Source: Epiperipatus broadwayi | Lineage: Eukaryota; Onychophora; Udeonychophora; Euonychophora; Peripatidae | Direction: 5' to 3' | NCBI GenBank assembly: GCA_028023455.1 | Contig: JAQFVV010000014.1 | Coordinates: forward strand, 2,359,336-2,423,335 | DNA: 64,000 nt | Shown: piece by piece, positions 35,100-49,480 of the stretch | How positions within the stretch are numbered: the stretch's first letter is position 1 | Layout of the letters: each line of letters opens with the position of its first letter | Translations under genes and position numbers: made by a program | Notes under the pieces: generated by a model | Databases searched by the model: none | What the model was told of the DNA's origin: nothing | The model's input: only the letters and a program-made list of their open reading frames with translations

Positions 35100-36850
35100 A
35101 TTTTTTGTGATTGTAAGTGACCGAGTAATATAATGAATATACTTTCCTATAGTGATATTTATTTGTTGGAGGGAATAAACAAAATTCTCTATTTCAAAGA
35201 ATGAATCTCTGATGAATTTCAAATAACGAGTAGTTGGAGGTAGTTTGTCTGATGGTATGACTTTAATAACTATTTAATCCAGCATATGCTGAGATAATGG
35301 TAAATGATTTTGGATTCTAAATAGGTTTATTGAGTGCAGCCCACAACTATTATATTATAATGGACATTAAAACATTCTGGTTGAAAGAGAAGTTTTCCAA
35401 GTAGAGTATGGATAAAGTTAATATTTTTTTTTAGTAAACTTTATTATAGGAATGTAATACATCACTCATGTCACAATTAGCACATTGTACAATGAAACCT
35501 TTGCATAGAGAGAGAGATACACTTTTAATAATGACTTGATTATGTTTACTATTTTATTAGTAAGGTTATTCTGTATGCTTAGTCCCATTTATTCATGACT
35601 AAGGTGGAATGGAAATCTAGGAAAGAGTTAGGTGTCCCTTTAAAGTGTTTTTAATACAGAATCCTGTGGAAATTTGTCAAAATACATGGTTTTTTCCATG
35701 TTGAATGTGAGTTTATATTTGTCAGTGAAATCTTCAAGCAATTTTATTACAAACAGTATATGTTTTCTGGATGATAGAAAAATTGCAATAGCAATATATA
35801 AGCAACATATTTAATACTAGTTTGAAGACCTGATATGTATATGTCAGGTAATTTATTTTCAATAGCTTTCAACAAAGGATTTGTGCACATGGAAAAAGAT
35901 GTGGACTTAATGGTGAACCTTGGAATACTGAACAACTAGTTGTCATTAGTGGATGAATGCTTCTTGGAATATTGATATTTAGAAAGCATTAGTAAGATGT
36001 AACATTCCATTTTATCTTTGTGGACTGCCTGTAAGACTTTTCTACCTACTGGGCTCACTGATATTGGTTTTAGATTTTCTAAGGTAGAGTGCTTTTCCTT
36101 TTTTTTCACAACAGGAACTAGAAATGCACAATATAGGCCTTATATTGTATATATTTCTTTAGAAGAAATTGGCTAGCTTTTCCAGCTATCAATAAACAAA
36201 GTATGGTATTCCATGAAAAACAGGGTGAGTGGATTTAGATAATGACTTCAATTTTCTTGAAAATTCCGTAGGATTAAATTTATTTTTGTCATCAGAATCT
36301 TCAAGCAGATTTACTGGATTATGAGAATCACCAGTTTGCAACTATATTGTGTAAATATGCTGGCTCTAACAAATATACACTGACTGCTTAAGTCTGTGTT
36401 CTAATAGCTGTTGTAACTCTGGTAGAAAAAGAGTGGCATTAGGCCTATGGAACATAGTTTCTTGACCGTGTATGTCAATGACCAAGAAATATTCTCTTTT
36501 TCTAATTTTTAAATATTCTTTGAGAGATGCTCAGCTGCATTATATATATTTTTAGTTTTTCAATGTAGGGCGTTCACTTTCTGTAGATAGAGTTTGTACA
36601 ATTCTTTTGTAAATTTTATTCCTAAGACTTAATAGCCCAATGGGTGTTGGTGTGTCTTTGGTAAAGTGATGAATGATATTTTTTTAAATGTTCACATATT
36701 ACCTCAGTGCTGCTAAGTTTATTTAAGCATATTTCTGAAAATAGAAATCAAGTGTGCTTTTTTGTATCAACTTTTTTCACTTTTGTCTTTTGAAAGAAGT
36801 CTGAATGAATGATAGTTGATCTTTTTGCCATTTTTTTGTGTATCTTATAT
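35100..36850 (-). pseudogene. LINE reverse transcriptase relic, minus strand (L1/Tx1-like)
   Basis: Reading the minus strand downward, LINE domains appear in order through many frameshifts. Near 36690-36590 there is a stretch with THPLGLLSL-like and NKIYKRIVQTLSTESERPTL coding. Near 36110-36040, VVKKKEKHSTLENLKPISV and then GRKVLQAVHKDKMECYILL occupy the position of the conserved block around the RPISL motif. At 35935-35800, SMCTNPLLKAIENKLPDIYI followed by SGLQTSIKYVAY corresponds to the block leading to YADD. Near 35795-35700, IAIFLSSRKHILFVIKLLED continues with KYKLTFNMEKTMYF, like the usual SGL.lN..KT. The YADD box itself is lost at a frameshift. The open frame at 35747-35935 is one surviving piece. 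The GCPLS-type sequence and N.EK(T/S) block suggest an L1/Tx1-like clade, which is inference. Confidence 0.65.
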
Positions 36851-38059
36851 ACAGATGGCAGTTTGTACATTCGCTACAAGAATCATATGCAAAAGTGCTT
36901 TCTATTGTAGAATAATCCTTCATCTATATTAATTTAAAAATAACTCATGAAGTTAGGACTCATGTAGATTTGAAGTAGATGGTTTTTGTAATAGATTGGT
37001 TATACACTTACTTCAGGTATAAGTTATATTTAGAAAATATATATAGGATGATGAGAACTAAAAATATTGTGTGTATATATGTATATATGTGTGTGTAAAC
37101 AAAGGAGTAAACCACCTTCTCACAGACTATGACTTAAAAGCACTCTAAATGTTGAACAAAGGATCAAGAATAGCATGAATCCACCTAATTTTCATAGCTC
37201 TGATGTTCGTAAGCATAACTTTGTCAATGTTGTTGGTAATTCAGAATGAAATTATTTTATCAACCAGTTGGAATATAGTACTTAAGAGTTATTAAACTCA
37301 TAATTAATCATAAAATGATGGGGCAACAGCATCTCTCTTTTAACACATTGATTGGAATAATTAAATAAGATTTAATATGCAAACTTTAAATTAAACCTAG
37401 CTCAGTGTATATGTAAACAAAGGTAGTAAATCACCCTCCCCCAGGCTATTACATAAAAGCATTCTAAATGTTGAACATATATATATATATATTGTAGATA
37501 TATATATATTATTCAATTAATCAAGTAAAAAAAAATTTTTTTTTTCTTTTATATATATGAGGATTTATATATGTGTATTTATTATTATAAATTTATAAAT
37601 AGTTAATGAATAAACCATTATGTAGAGGGTAATAATATTTGGTAATGATTTATTATATATATTTTTATTAAATAAGGTGTCATATTATTTAACTTTGGTT
37701 TTATTAAAATAGAGTAGATCAGAAAAGTGTAAAATAAGGCAATGGAGATTATTAGATTAGGAGATAAAAAAAATGTACACGTGTGAAAGAATGAATACAT
37801 CTGTACAAACACAAAGATGCTTTTACACCTATTTCTGATGGCTATAGATTCCAGGTTTGTTGTTGTCTGTGTCTTAAGATTATTTTTACAAAAGAGGTGC
37901 TTTGATGTAGATAACGATAGCGATCAATTTTAAGTCTTTATTGATTGTGACCGATGTCAAACTTGTGAAGCTTTGATTTTTTTTTTTAAGATAAGGTTTC
38001 CAGATGTTTTTTTTCTTTGGTTGAAATTCGCGATATAAATGATTGAAACAATTTTTTAA
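36851..38059. other. AT-rich stretch with a separated direct repeat
   Basis: About 67 bp at 37091-37157 (GTAAACAAAGG.GTAAA.CACC, then CTCTAAATGTTGAACA) recur at 37411-37477, offset by 320 bp. The copies differ at several sites. TATATA runs follow the second copy (37478-37510). The pair could be LTR-like ends of a very small element, but no other hallmark is seen. Confidence 0.5.
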
Positions 38060-38280
38060 TCAGTTAGTCATGAATTTTTTTAGAGAGATGATCACTTAGT
38101 CATTAATTTTTTTTTTTTAGTGAGATGATCAGGCAGTATGATTTTATTTTTTGATCAGTCAGTATGATTTTATTTTTAGAGACTCAATATGAATATTTTG
38201 GAGAGACAGTCACTCAGATTATTATTATTAAAGTGAGATGTAACTCAGTGATTATTATTTTGAGACTCAACTCAGTAGGA
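38060..38280 (+). repeat. Degenerate short tandem repeat region
   Basis: AGAGATGATCA/AGTGAGATGATCA, TCAG(T)..ATGATTTTATTTTT and CTCAGT..ATTATTATT recur irregularly, with units of about 25-45 bp separated by T runs. Confidence 0.5.
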
Positions 38281-41200
38281 GAAAAGTAAGCGATTTGATT
38301 TTTTTTTATTCACTCTTTAAAAATTGAGAAAGGAAATGAAGTATAAGACTCTGGTATAAAGTCAATATAGACGAAGATGTGCGTCTATATAAACAATTTC
38401 CAGCAATATTAAAGAAGAGAGGAAAACATTGGAACAAGATTGAATTTAATAGAAGTTATTAACAATTGTGTAAATATGATATTAACATATTTGGCTATGC
38501 ATAATACTATGCCTCTGCATTGCTAAACCATTTTTTTCTGCTTCCTGGTTAATACAGAATGAGTTAAAATCGCTGATCTGTCTATGAAGTCATGTATCAA
38601 GTAATAACCAACAAAATGATAGAGTTTGAAGCCAACTACACAAGCTATATGGAATGCTTTGTTTCTAGTTCCTGGCTTATTAAAAGCTCATTAACTTCGA
38701 ATGAATGGAGAAGAGGAAATAGGAGGAAAAGAAAATTTATAAAAGCCATGTAGAACCAAGTTTGAAGCCATGAATCAAATTTTTGTTAGTTTACCTCAAT
38801 CATCTAAAGTGTCAACAGCAATTATTTTTTTTAAAAGGAGAGAGACAAGCAAATCCACGGTACCTACTTATTCAAAAGTACTTATAATAACTTTTTTTTT
38901 AAATGGTAGAAGGAAGCCAATCAACAATGAATAATAATAGAATTGAAGAAATAAGCAAGTCAATTGATTCAGCATTATCTTAAAAGTATCTGCAATAATT
39001 TTTTTTGTTGTTGTTGTTGTTGTTCAGCAAAGAAAAGCAGTCTGAAAATTCAAACTCAGGACATTAATAAGAAGTAAAAAGTAAACGGGTAAATATGAAC
39101 TTTCTTTAACCGATTTTATTCTTGCTTATTAAAAGTAAACCTTAATTTACTGGTCAAAGCAATTTTCTTTTTTTGTTACAGAAACATTAAGGACTTGTTT
39201 ATCTATAGTTATTTGCAATATCTCACAACATGGCACAAACATAGTTTAGATCTTTGAATTTAAATTTTTCATTATTTTTTTTATATTATATATATATTGT
39301 AATGTTGAAATGTTTTTTTTTTTAATTGTTCACCAGTTATGATAATGAGCAACCTATAGATATATGCATTTATAATGTTGTTGTTTTTTATTTTATCTTG
39401 TTGCATATTAAAAAATTAATATCATGTATTTATTTTCTTTTGCTAAAAGGTTGCAAAAATATTTTATATATGTAATTTGTGGGTATACATTTTAAACATA
39501 TATGTTAACATTACCGAATGCGTGCATGTGTAACTGCTTATCCAAACACATCATAGAATGGGTTATATATGATTAGTTTAAAATGGTAAATTAAAAAGTA
39601 GGGCATTACATTTGAATGGAAGTGAAATAACATATACAAGTAACACCTGAAGTTTATTTTATGATATGATAAGTAAGAAAAGTCTTAAATAAGCATTTAT
39701 AGAATATGTATTTTTTTTTCTCTAATATTGATTTAAGTCAGCTTATTTTGAGATATCAAGAAAAATGACAAACCTATATGTTAGATTTATTTGCTTATAC
39801 TTATATAAATTTTTATATTAATTTTTGTATTGAATTAATATGGTAATAAGCCATTTATTTAATTGTTGATTTGACTTTAAAGAAGGAGAGAAAGAGTAGT
39901 AGTGTTAATAAAATATAAATATATATCTTAATTGGTTTCCGAGTTATTATTAAGAATATTGTGTTTTTTTTTCTTGTCTTAATTCTATCATTTTAATTCA
40001 TCATCATTGCTCGCAGTTATTAAGTATTACCATTCGTATATATTGAGCAATCACTTGCAAATATTAAGCGTCCGCAAAATAATAGGTAAACTGGAATGTT
40101 GATATTTAAGTATTTAAGGATTATGCTTGAGAATAACCAAATTTTGATAATTATAGTTCAACAATAGAAAGCTAAAATTGTGTTGTGTCCATGAGTTTAG
40201 ATCATCCTCATCAAAGATGGATATCATGTTATTGGTTAAAAATGTTTCAAATAATACTATATAAAAGTTATGATCCATCAATCATCATTAATAAATTATA
40301 GTCATTAAATGTAATATTTAGCGTAATGAATATATTTTAGTAAATAGGGGTTTATGGAAAATTGAATATTATGCAAAGAGATTCATGATGATCAATCATC
40401 ACCACTAGTATTATTAAATCCCAGTATGAAATAGGATAATTTTAATAGATGCATATGAGTTTATAAAGATTAATTTATTGTTGTGAGTTTATTAATAAGC
40501 CATGGCTGGTATCATCATCACTATTATAATCATTATTATGATATCACTATTATTATCATTATTATTATATTTTTATCATCATCATCATTATTACCTTTAT
40601 TGTGATAAATAATCTAGTTAAATGGCCATCAATATCAATAATGGTCTTCACATGCTTGTTTGGAAGCCATTAATAGGATTATACATGTCTGTTCATCAAT
40701 ATACGTAAATGAGCTAGCAATGTCTATAAGAATCTTTGATCTATAGTATAAACTTTAGTAATATTGGGATCTTGTAATTTTATCAATATAGATAAAATGT
40801 AAGAATGTCATTTTTTTTCATTAGTCATCCAAGTCATGTGTAATAAAAATGTACTGAATGAGTTTGAACTCAAGTACATTATAAACAGATACTTATCTAG
40901 ATTGAAAACAATCTAGTGGCGCTCATGGGAAAACACATGTACTTAGCTAAACTGAATAAAGAGTGATATCATCCCTTTCCAACTTCATAATATTAGTTTT
41001 ATAGAATATATATATTTTTTATAAGTTGTCATGAATAGCACCAGTGTGTGCATATGACCATGAATGGTCTTATATATATTTGGAAAGAAGAATAGGAAGG
41101 ATTCTTTGTTAGAAGAACTTAGTATTGGAGATAAGCATAAGGCACTCCAGGAATTTCACAGTGGGTACTTTTATTCAGTTGCTATATTTAATATTATTTT

Positions 41201-44200
41201 TATTTGATGACAATGGCCAGTATGTTTTATTGTTCAAATGACTGCCCCAATATATAAATAAATACCAAGAATCTTTAATGCTGATATTTTCAAGTGGCAC
41301 AGTGATTCTATAATTTCTTTATCTATGCTATGATGAATTAATATAGTTACAAATGGTACAGATTGGATAGGCATATATCTAATAATTAATAATTTCCCCT
41401 ATCTAAATATTTATTATGGTTACAAATGTGACATATTAAAATAGTTACAAATTACAGTTACAATATATATATTCTAACCTCAATTCAGGAAAGTCGATGA
41501 AAATAATACTGGAACCGAATAATGAATGCTGGTGTGTTTACCTAATAATCGTAATAATAAGATTATGTATTCCTGGGCACCAAATTGTGACTATGAAATT
41601 GTTATGCCCACCAGATATCATCATCCATGCTTATACTATAGGATACAATGAAGAAAGCAATTAAAATGTCTCCAACAAAAAAATATAATGTTGATACATC
41701 CAATTTAATTTATTATGGTCTTAATTTTTAACTTAATAAAATAAAAGTAATCCATCTTGCTCGGGCAACCAGATGGTCTGATAGACAACTTTCTTCCACA
41801 ACTTTATATAGATATATGATCTCTAATGGTAATCAGAAGAATATTATGTATATTTCTAATATATAAATGACTAGAAATAAGTCAATAATCGCTGCAGAGA
41901 ACGCGTAACTTATGTTTGTAATATATACTATTAGATTATTATTTAATTCAAAGTAAAATAAAAGAAATGTTATAAATCCTTCCCATTTAACCCAACTACT
42001 ATTATTTCCATTCTCAGCATCTATTACTTTTAATAGTCACAATTATATAACCTTAAATATCTGTGTTATGTTCTCCTTTATATCTTCTTAACGGACAACT
42101 CTTAACCTTATTTTCTTAAACACACATGCAGGCCTATCAGAACGGAGTGTATTTTTTATTCCAATTAATTCCAGATTAATTATTATTATCCTAATAGTAT
42201 TTCCCAATTTTTAACATTTGCACTATTTGACTTCCAAACTAGCTCTCTTAAATTTAATAATCGAAGTACTCAAATTTCTCAAGGTCTTGATCTGCTTGTG
42301 AGGTGCAATTATTAATTATTACTAACTCATTACGATCCGATAGATGTGATCCCATAAACTTGCTAAAATAAAATTTAATGTGAATTTACTAGTGGAAATC
42401 ATATTAAATACCAAAAGCAGAAAAGGGATTTTATGTCTACTCTTAATATTCATTGCATTGCAACGAACTCAATAACTAAGTTTAACATATCTGAATTGAT
42501 TATTTTCTCTTATTTTATTTTATTTCGTATCATCTGTTTGCCAAAACTAACTAGTACTTTTTAAATCTGTGACATTCTATGAGTCAGGTATCTTCTTTAT
42601 CCATCTGAAATGATCGTTCTCTTTTATAACAAAAATAAAAAAAAACCTTTCTGGGTTGATAATTCATAGAAATGAACTGTGGAAGTGAATCATGGAAATG
42701 AATTTTGGAAATCAAGAAATATAAGACAATTCATAAATATAAATGTGATCTGGTATTAATACCTGTATGCATACCACGTTTATAAAATTGGTTATGGTAG
42801 TATATAGAATATACATTTTATAAGACGGTGTAAGGTTCTAGATATTCAAAATATTAAAACACAAAACACGTATGTAAATTTATAACAATAACAAATGTTT
42901 ATTATACTTAAATAATAAAAGAAACACACATATGTAGTATCACACCAATCTCATCTAATATATCCATCGTAAAATAAAAATTTTATTTCTTTCCAAATGA
43001 AATTTACATTAACTACGTTTTCAGATTAATACGAAATCATTCTAATAAGGTATACTATTTTAAGCACTATAAATTAATAATAATAATAAAATATATATAT
43101 ACTTCCATATTATTTAAATTTCAAAATTAAAACTTATTCATTGTTTTGACCCATAGTTCAACTTAAATGTTAATGCGCTTAAGCGCGGAATTAGAATTCC
43201 ACATTTAAATATAAATATGATATTATGTATCACTTTAACCAACAGCATATTCATTTTCTTGGCCCACTTTATTATCATGATTATAAATTTAACTACTCCA
43301 ATAAGTTATTTTATTTTCTATATAAAGGTAATATTATATCCAAATTTTCTGACCATTCATTAATTGTAAGTAACTGTTTGAAATATAAAACAATCGTTTT
43401 ATATTTCCATGCATACTAAATATTCACTGATATCCCCCTGTAATCCTGATCATTATGTTACCAGTCTAGCAATGATGGTGTTCATTTGTATAGGCTAGTA
43501 TGTCACCACAGCTTGACGATGTTTATATTTATCCTCCATAAATTTTGATTACAGATCGGCCAGCATATAAATTAAAGCAACTCTCGGTCATCTCCCACAT
43601 CAATACAGACATCTGGTTATAACCCTAACCCTGCCAAAGCAACCCCACAAAGACCTTCCATACATTATATATCACTATGCAGCACTTCCCAATGCACACA
43701 TTAGTGCCTTTGTAAGGGAAATTAAACAATTATTCATAACTTTCAAATGTTAGCATAAATCAAGGAACTGCCTTCTTCCTAAGGCTAAGCATTATGTGAG
43801 GAACTAGTCTCTGTACATTTACTTTTAATAGGCATGCAAAACATTTTATCACAACTATGTAAATAATTCCTTACTTAGATAATATGCACAAATGGAGCTG
43901 GGATCAAGTCCTTGATCTCCCATTACCTGCATACATAGTAATTAAATGATGAGATAGCTATTCTCTCTATCCCTTCGAGGTGAACTATACCTCAGCAATA
44001 ATCAACATTTGCAGCTTCACACATACACACAGGGTTATCATAGTATTGATGCGAAATGATAAGGTTTGAATTTCATGAATAAAATTTGTAAACTACATTA
44101 ATTTTAAAAATCAAGCATTCAGCAACACTCATCCAAGATTTATGATCAAAACAGATTGCATCTACTTGTCAAGGCACATCAATGACTATTCAACTGAAAT

Positions 44201-44270
44201 TCACCAATCTAACAATAAGCATATAATTTTGCTTTGAAATTTTTTTTCATATGACAAATATATAAGCTTT
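38281..44270. other. Long stretch without recognised genes
   Basis: A GTTGTTGTTGTT run is at 39006-39023, and ATC/ATT trinucleotide patches lie at 40507-40600. The sequence at 43440-43800 is less AT-rich and CpG-poor, with CCCTAACCCTGCC at 43624; it may be an old repeat. The plus frame 43225-43419 has no recognised domain. No gene could be supported. Confidence 0.55.
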
Positions 44271-44552
44271 AATTATAAATATGCGACTTTTTTTTTCGCA
44301 TTAAATAGTGAAGCTATAATTTTACACTAATTTATAATAGGTTTGCTTAGCGCTTTCGAGATTTCATGTTTGAATCTCGTACTCATAGCTTTGCAAATAA
44401 AGATTGTTATGATTTATGCAAATGCGTTTGAATTTTTAATTAGAGATTCGAACATGAAATCTCGAAAGCGCTAAGCAAACCTATTATAAATTAGTGTAAA
44501 ATTATAGCTTCATTATTTAATGCAGAAAAAAAAAAGTCGCATATTTATAATT
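44271..44552. repeat. Near-perfect 282-bp fold-back element, arms about 109 bp
   Basis: The left arm 44271-44378 pairs with the right arm 44443-44552 around a loop of about 64 bases. Examples are AATTATAAATATGCGACTTT against AAAGTCGCATATTTATAATT and TTAGCGCTTTCGAGATTTCA against TGAAATCTCGAAAGCGCTAA. The inner arm ends contain CGAGATTTCATGTTTGAATC, which resembles a tRNA T-arm. TATAAGCTTTAAT occurs on both sides of the element (44261 and 44584), but not directly at its ends. Confidence 0.9.
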
Positions 44553-47500
44553 ACAATTTTATTAGTGAAGAGAATAATAATTTATAAGCTTTAATGCTTT
44601 CTCACTTATATTATATATTAACAATTTTTTAAAACTCAATAGTTTCTTACGGGGTCAATTTTTTTTTTTTTTTTAATTTCCTATGAATGTTAACTATCTA
44701 CTAAGCATAACAACAAATATATAAATAAAAAGGCAAAAGAAATAAATAAATAAAATATTACACATTGTCTCTTTGGGTTCCTTTGGAGGTAAATTTGAAT
44801 CTTTTCCAAGGTATTTGCTCTATGAGCATGGCAAACATGCTATATTTATTTCACTTTTACGTTTATGGGAGTACATAAAAATATTTTCATCCAGGATGTA
44901 GCTACGTTAATAATCAGTATTATCATATTTCGTTGCGATAATTCAAAACTGTTGATGAACAATCCTGCTGGTTACTTTCATTTTTTAAACACTTTTGTTC
45001 CGGGGTTCAAGTCCTGATGCTTGGTTTGCTACATTTCATCTATAACTTTATTTTTCCATGCTTCATTTCTGAGTTTTTTCTTTTAAGAGATTTTAGACAA
45101 AACTATAGATGCTATATTCTCATGTATGTTCTTAGATTTGATTTCATAAGTGATGAAGAATTGCTAATTTATTTTCAGTAATTATTTCCTGTACATTTGA
45201 CAAGTGTCCCTTGCATATTTGAGTGATTCAAATAAACTATATTGGCACATTAATTCTTATTGGTGTCACAATCAAAAAAAATTAATAATAATGATGAATA
45301 TTTTAATTACATCTCCAATTAAAAGTATTAAAATCCAGTTATTTTTTAAGTTTTAATTAAACCATGGATAAAATACATAGTATTAAATGTTTGTTCCTGA
45401 GATATCTTCTTTTAAATGAAATTTTAAAAGCCAAATACAAAGATTGAGGTATAATGTACTAAACTTTTTATTGCAAATTAATTTTGTCATCATAAATTTT
45501 AATGGAGAGGCTGGAACACTCATCTATATCTTTTTAGCTCTTCATATCAAGTTATAACTATACACTTCTTAAGTTTAGCCAACTGTTATCTGAGGCAAAT
45601 GATCAGAGCAGAGAATAAGCAAGCAGCAGCCTTTAACGGTTCATTTGCACTAGCTTTTATAATAAAAAAACACCTGCAAATTTTGCTTTATTTTTTGTAT
45701 CTACCAATTCTCACCCCCCCCCCCTTTTGACAACATTTATTAAATGTTGGTTTTGGTTTATTGACTTCAGCTCTCATTACATTTAGCTTATCTTTTTCTA
45801 CTCTTATCTTGACACATTTTTTCGCTTTGATCTATGAGAAATATTCAACTAAGAAAAAAATATATAATAATGGATATTTTATAGAAGTGATTTTTTTTAA
45901 TAAATAAATTTTTTTAAAACTTAAAATCAAATTTAGAACTGAAAACAATAACCAATTCCTGTAAAACCCATACAAAATAATTTTTTTTTACACTATACTA
46001 TCAAATAGTATACAGTACAATGTGTAAATTTCCACCATCAAAAAAATCTATATATACGTCATACACACACCCATGCATGCACATATCTGTAATAATAAAT
46101 AGTGATCCACTTGTTCATATTCTTATTAGTACAAAATATCCTTCATAATTCCCTGAAAATTTAAATCTATTCTCATGTAACGAACTGTCAAACAAATGCT
46201 ATCTGTTTAGACTTATATAAATCAACTTTTTTAAGATATTACAGTGCACACAATGGTCAATTCCCTTTTCCTCTACATAATAATATGCTATAATTTTAGA
46301 TAAAATACAAATATACTTTTCTCTATACATTAAATTCAAGCCACATGGTCACTAGTCTCTCTAACTAAAGCTTTTAACTTTTCTTGAACTTAAAAAAAAT
46401 GTATTCAGATGTAGTTATCTATTTAATCCTACTATTTATTTCTCAATCATTAGTTTCTTAACAAAAGAAACTAAAGGTTACAGTATATATATATATTGTC
46501 ATCTTTATCTTTGATAGAAGCTAAATGCCAAATCAAGTTTTAGTTCAATTCTGTCGTGAATAGATTTTTATTAGCAATTTGCAATGCCATAACTTTTACA
46601 TATAAAAGTTACTGTATCAGCATTTTTGTAAGCTGTACGGCTACAAAATAAAAAGTACACATCTGAAATTACAATAGTTTTATGCTTAAATAAGTGTTAA
46701 TCATACTAAAGTTTAAATTTTTAAATAGCTGGTAATTTAGATGATAAATAATGCATTTTAAATTAATAATGCTAATTTAATCATGATTTAATCATTTAAA
46801 GTATTTCAAAAAGCTTGTATTAATTTTGAGATTAAGAAATCGGCTTCAAATGTTATACTTTGGTTTGCTAATACTTAAATTAAAACTATAATATTTTAAT
46901 TCATTTTAATGTTAGCACATAATATTCTAGTTAAATATTTTAAATTTATTTGCATAGAATGTTTTTAATAAATATAATAACTAGAGATATAATTTTAAAA
47001 GTAATAGATAGATGAATATTTGAAGAAATGAGTGAATAAAAGTTTTAAATTTTAACATTGTTTATGTAAAATATTAAATGTCTAATTTTAAAACACAGTT
47101 CTAAAATATATTCTGAGAGATTTGTCTGGATTTAAACAGGTTAAATAAATGTATTAAATATTGTCTGTAATATTTATTTTGTTTTATATAAATAATATAA
47201 AATTCAGTTGTATATTTTTTTTATTTTATTCTAGGATCTATAATTTTAAGTAATTGTTTTATTTGCAACCTGGAAATGTTTTAATTAATTTTGGCTTGTC
47301 TAGACAAGATAAACTTGATTTATTTTAAAATTGAATATTAATTAGGTAAATGTTTATCTAACAACATTCCCTAGTTACAATAGATTGACACTTGACTTTA
47401 TTATTAGTATTATTATCACTTCCCGGTCAATTTAATTTTATTTTTATTTGTAGCAGTTGAATTTTAAAAACTTCAGTTAAATTTCAAAAGTGTAAGTTTA

Positions 47501-48895
47501 TTTAAAAATTTTTTTTAGCTTAAGTGTGTTAGGGTTTACAAACTATCTGGATACAATTATTTGAACTGAAACATCAAAGGAACTGAAATATTCATATCTG
47601 CCAGCTTTAGTGGTAATATCATTTAATTATTACAATGTTTAGAATGTTATCTTTTAAATTTTTCACATTGGAGAACTTCAACAATTATTATTGTCATTGT
47701 TATTATAATGACACAAAAGCTATTTTCAATTTTAAGGCATGCAAGAATGATTAATTTAAATTTGCCATAGTATATTTAAATTTCTTAGTGGCAACAATGA
47801 CAATAAAAATATTAATAATTTCCTGATATTTTTATTTAAATACTCATTTCATATCAAATATCCAGAATTTATTTACTTCTAATAAAAGAAAAATCATGAC
47901 TGTTTTTGGACTATGATTTTATTATTAATGACATTGAAAACATGCACCTGTGTGCTTGGCAGAATATATTGAATGTCGAGCTTCATAATATAGAGATTTA
48001 AAAGCAGAAGCTCAACAACTGACAAAAAAAAGTCAAAATGATTGCAGTCACTTTTGCTATTTATTTGGGAATTTGTATGTTTGATGCATTCAAATCTCAG
48101 GCTCTGTCTTTTTTTAACATTTACATTTAACTCATTGGTGACTAATAACAACTTCTATTTTAGTTAACTTTAATTAACTGGTGATGTTTTATTTATTCAT
48201 TAGTGAACTGATCTTTTAAATTTTCTTTTATTTCCATTCTTTATTATTTCAATAAATTTTGAATTTAATAGTTATTATTCTGTAATATTTTAATTTTTTT
48301 CCTAAATTTATTTTATTTATTAAACCACTATAATGTAAATTCTTAAAGCTTTTCAAATAATTAGGAACTTTTGAATTAGTTGTTTAAATAGTATGACATT
48401 TCTTTTTATATACACATGTATAAATAATTAGTAACAATTTATATTATATGCACTCACCCAATCTCTTATTTATTTTTATTTTTCTATTTTGTTATTACAA
48501 TTTTCATGCCCTTTTCTTACTTAATGCTATTGTATAACTTCACTATTTTATATTTTCTCAAATTATTATAATAAATTGCATTTATTGATTTGGCCAATCC
48601 ATAGTATAAAGTTTCTACAAGAAGGAATGATGGGTATTTATTATTAAAAGTGAAAAATCTGAGAATTTAAAGTGAAATCTGGTGTCAAATCACATATTCT
48701 ACTGCAACTTTATTTTTCATTTTTCATGACAGTAGTTTTTGGAACTGTTTATAGATAGCTTAATAAATCTGGAATCATGATATAGTAAAATATTTATAGT
48801 GAAATTTTAAATTTGAATTGATTAAATACAAGAATTTTATATATATATATATTTGTATTTACAATATTGTGATCATTGTGCTGTTTTTGTTATGT
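44553..48895. other. Long AT-rich stretch without recognised genes
   Basis: T runs lie near 44659-44674, and C11 at 45714-45724. CCGGGGTTCAAGTCC near 45000-45014 is a clean B-box-like string and may mark another SINE head. TATATATATA occurs at 46484-46497. The minus frame 47894-48151 has no recognised domain. Confidence 0.55.
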
Positions 48896-49480
48896 CAAAA
48901 TACACCCTACGGAATGTATTGAATATTATGGATGCAACACGTAGTAAAGATTTTGGTTTAGTAATTAATTAGTCTTCAAAAATTCAAGTCCTTTATAATG
49001 CCAGTGATGAAAGTAAAATCTTCAGCAACTTTTAGCTTCGATAATTATTGAGAATTGAATTTAAATATTTGTGTAACTTTTTAAGTAGAAATATGGATTT
49101 AGATGATTGAATTCTACAAAGATTGCAAATTGCTGCTGCTGCTTTTAATAAGTTAAAAGGTCAGAAATTTAATCTCCCTGATAAACTTGTGTACTTTATT
49201 CATTTTATAAGACTTGGACTCTTTATTGCATTAAAATTTTTTACTTAAAGATGCTTCATAAAATTTTAAAAATTCAAGGGCAAAATCATAAAACTTATCA
49301 ATGTTGTTCTTCATCTTACTGGATGTTATAATCATTACTCACTATTGTAATATCATGTCCTTATTGTATTGAAAATGTGAAAAGAATGAACATTACAAGA
49401 CTTCCTCAAAAATATTTTACAATGATCTTGAGCATGGCTTTTATGGAAGAGGTGGGTTCTAATTACATTCTAAATATTAT
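48896..49480 (+). pseudogene. LINE reverse transcriptase relic, L2/CR1-like
   Basis: The C-terminal part of a non-LTR reverse transcriptase is readable through several frames. At 48900-48970, LRNVLNIMDATRSKDFGLVI corresponds to the block ending in FGL-I-N. Then KIQVLYNASDESKIFS (usually KTQVL) and IEFKYLCNFF (usually FKYLGS) follow to about 49080. From 49087, RNMDLDD and ILQRLQIAAAAFNKLKGQKF match the block D-EI-RI--A--AF-KL. DKLVYFIHFIRLGLFIAL matches the TK--VY---L--LLY segment. Near 49255-49290 comes a shifted KFHQK-like piece, and at 49390-49450 MNITRLPQKYF with GSNY recalls RM---RLPK. Stops and frameshifts are many. Clade by motif order only. Confidence 0.65.

Noticed and set aside
43620-43640. 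Interstitial telomere repeat (CCCTAACCCT)
   Set aside because: Less than two units, which is within chance.
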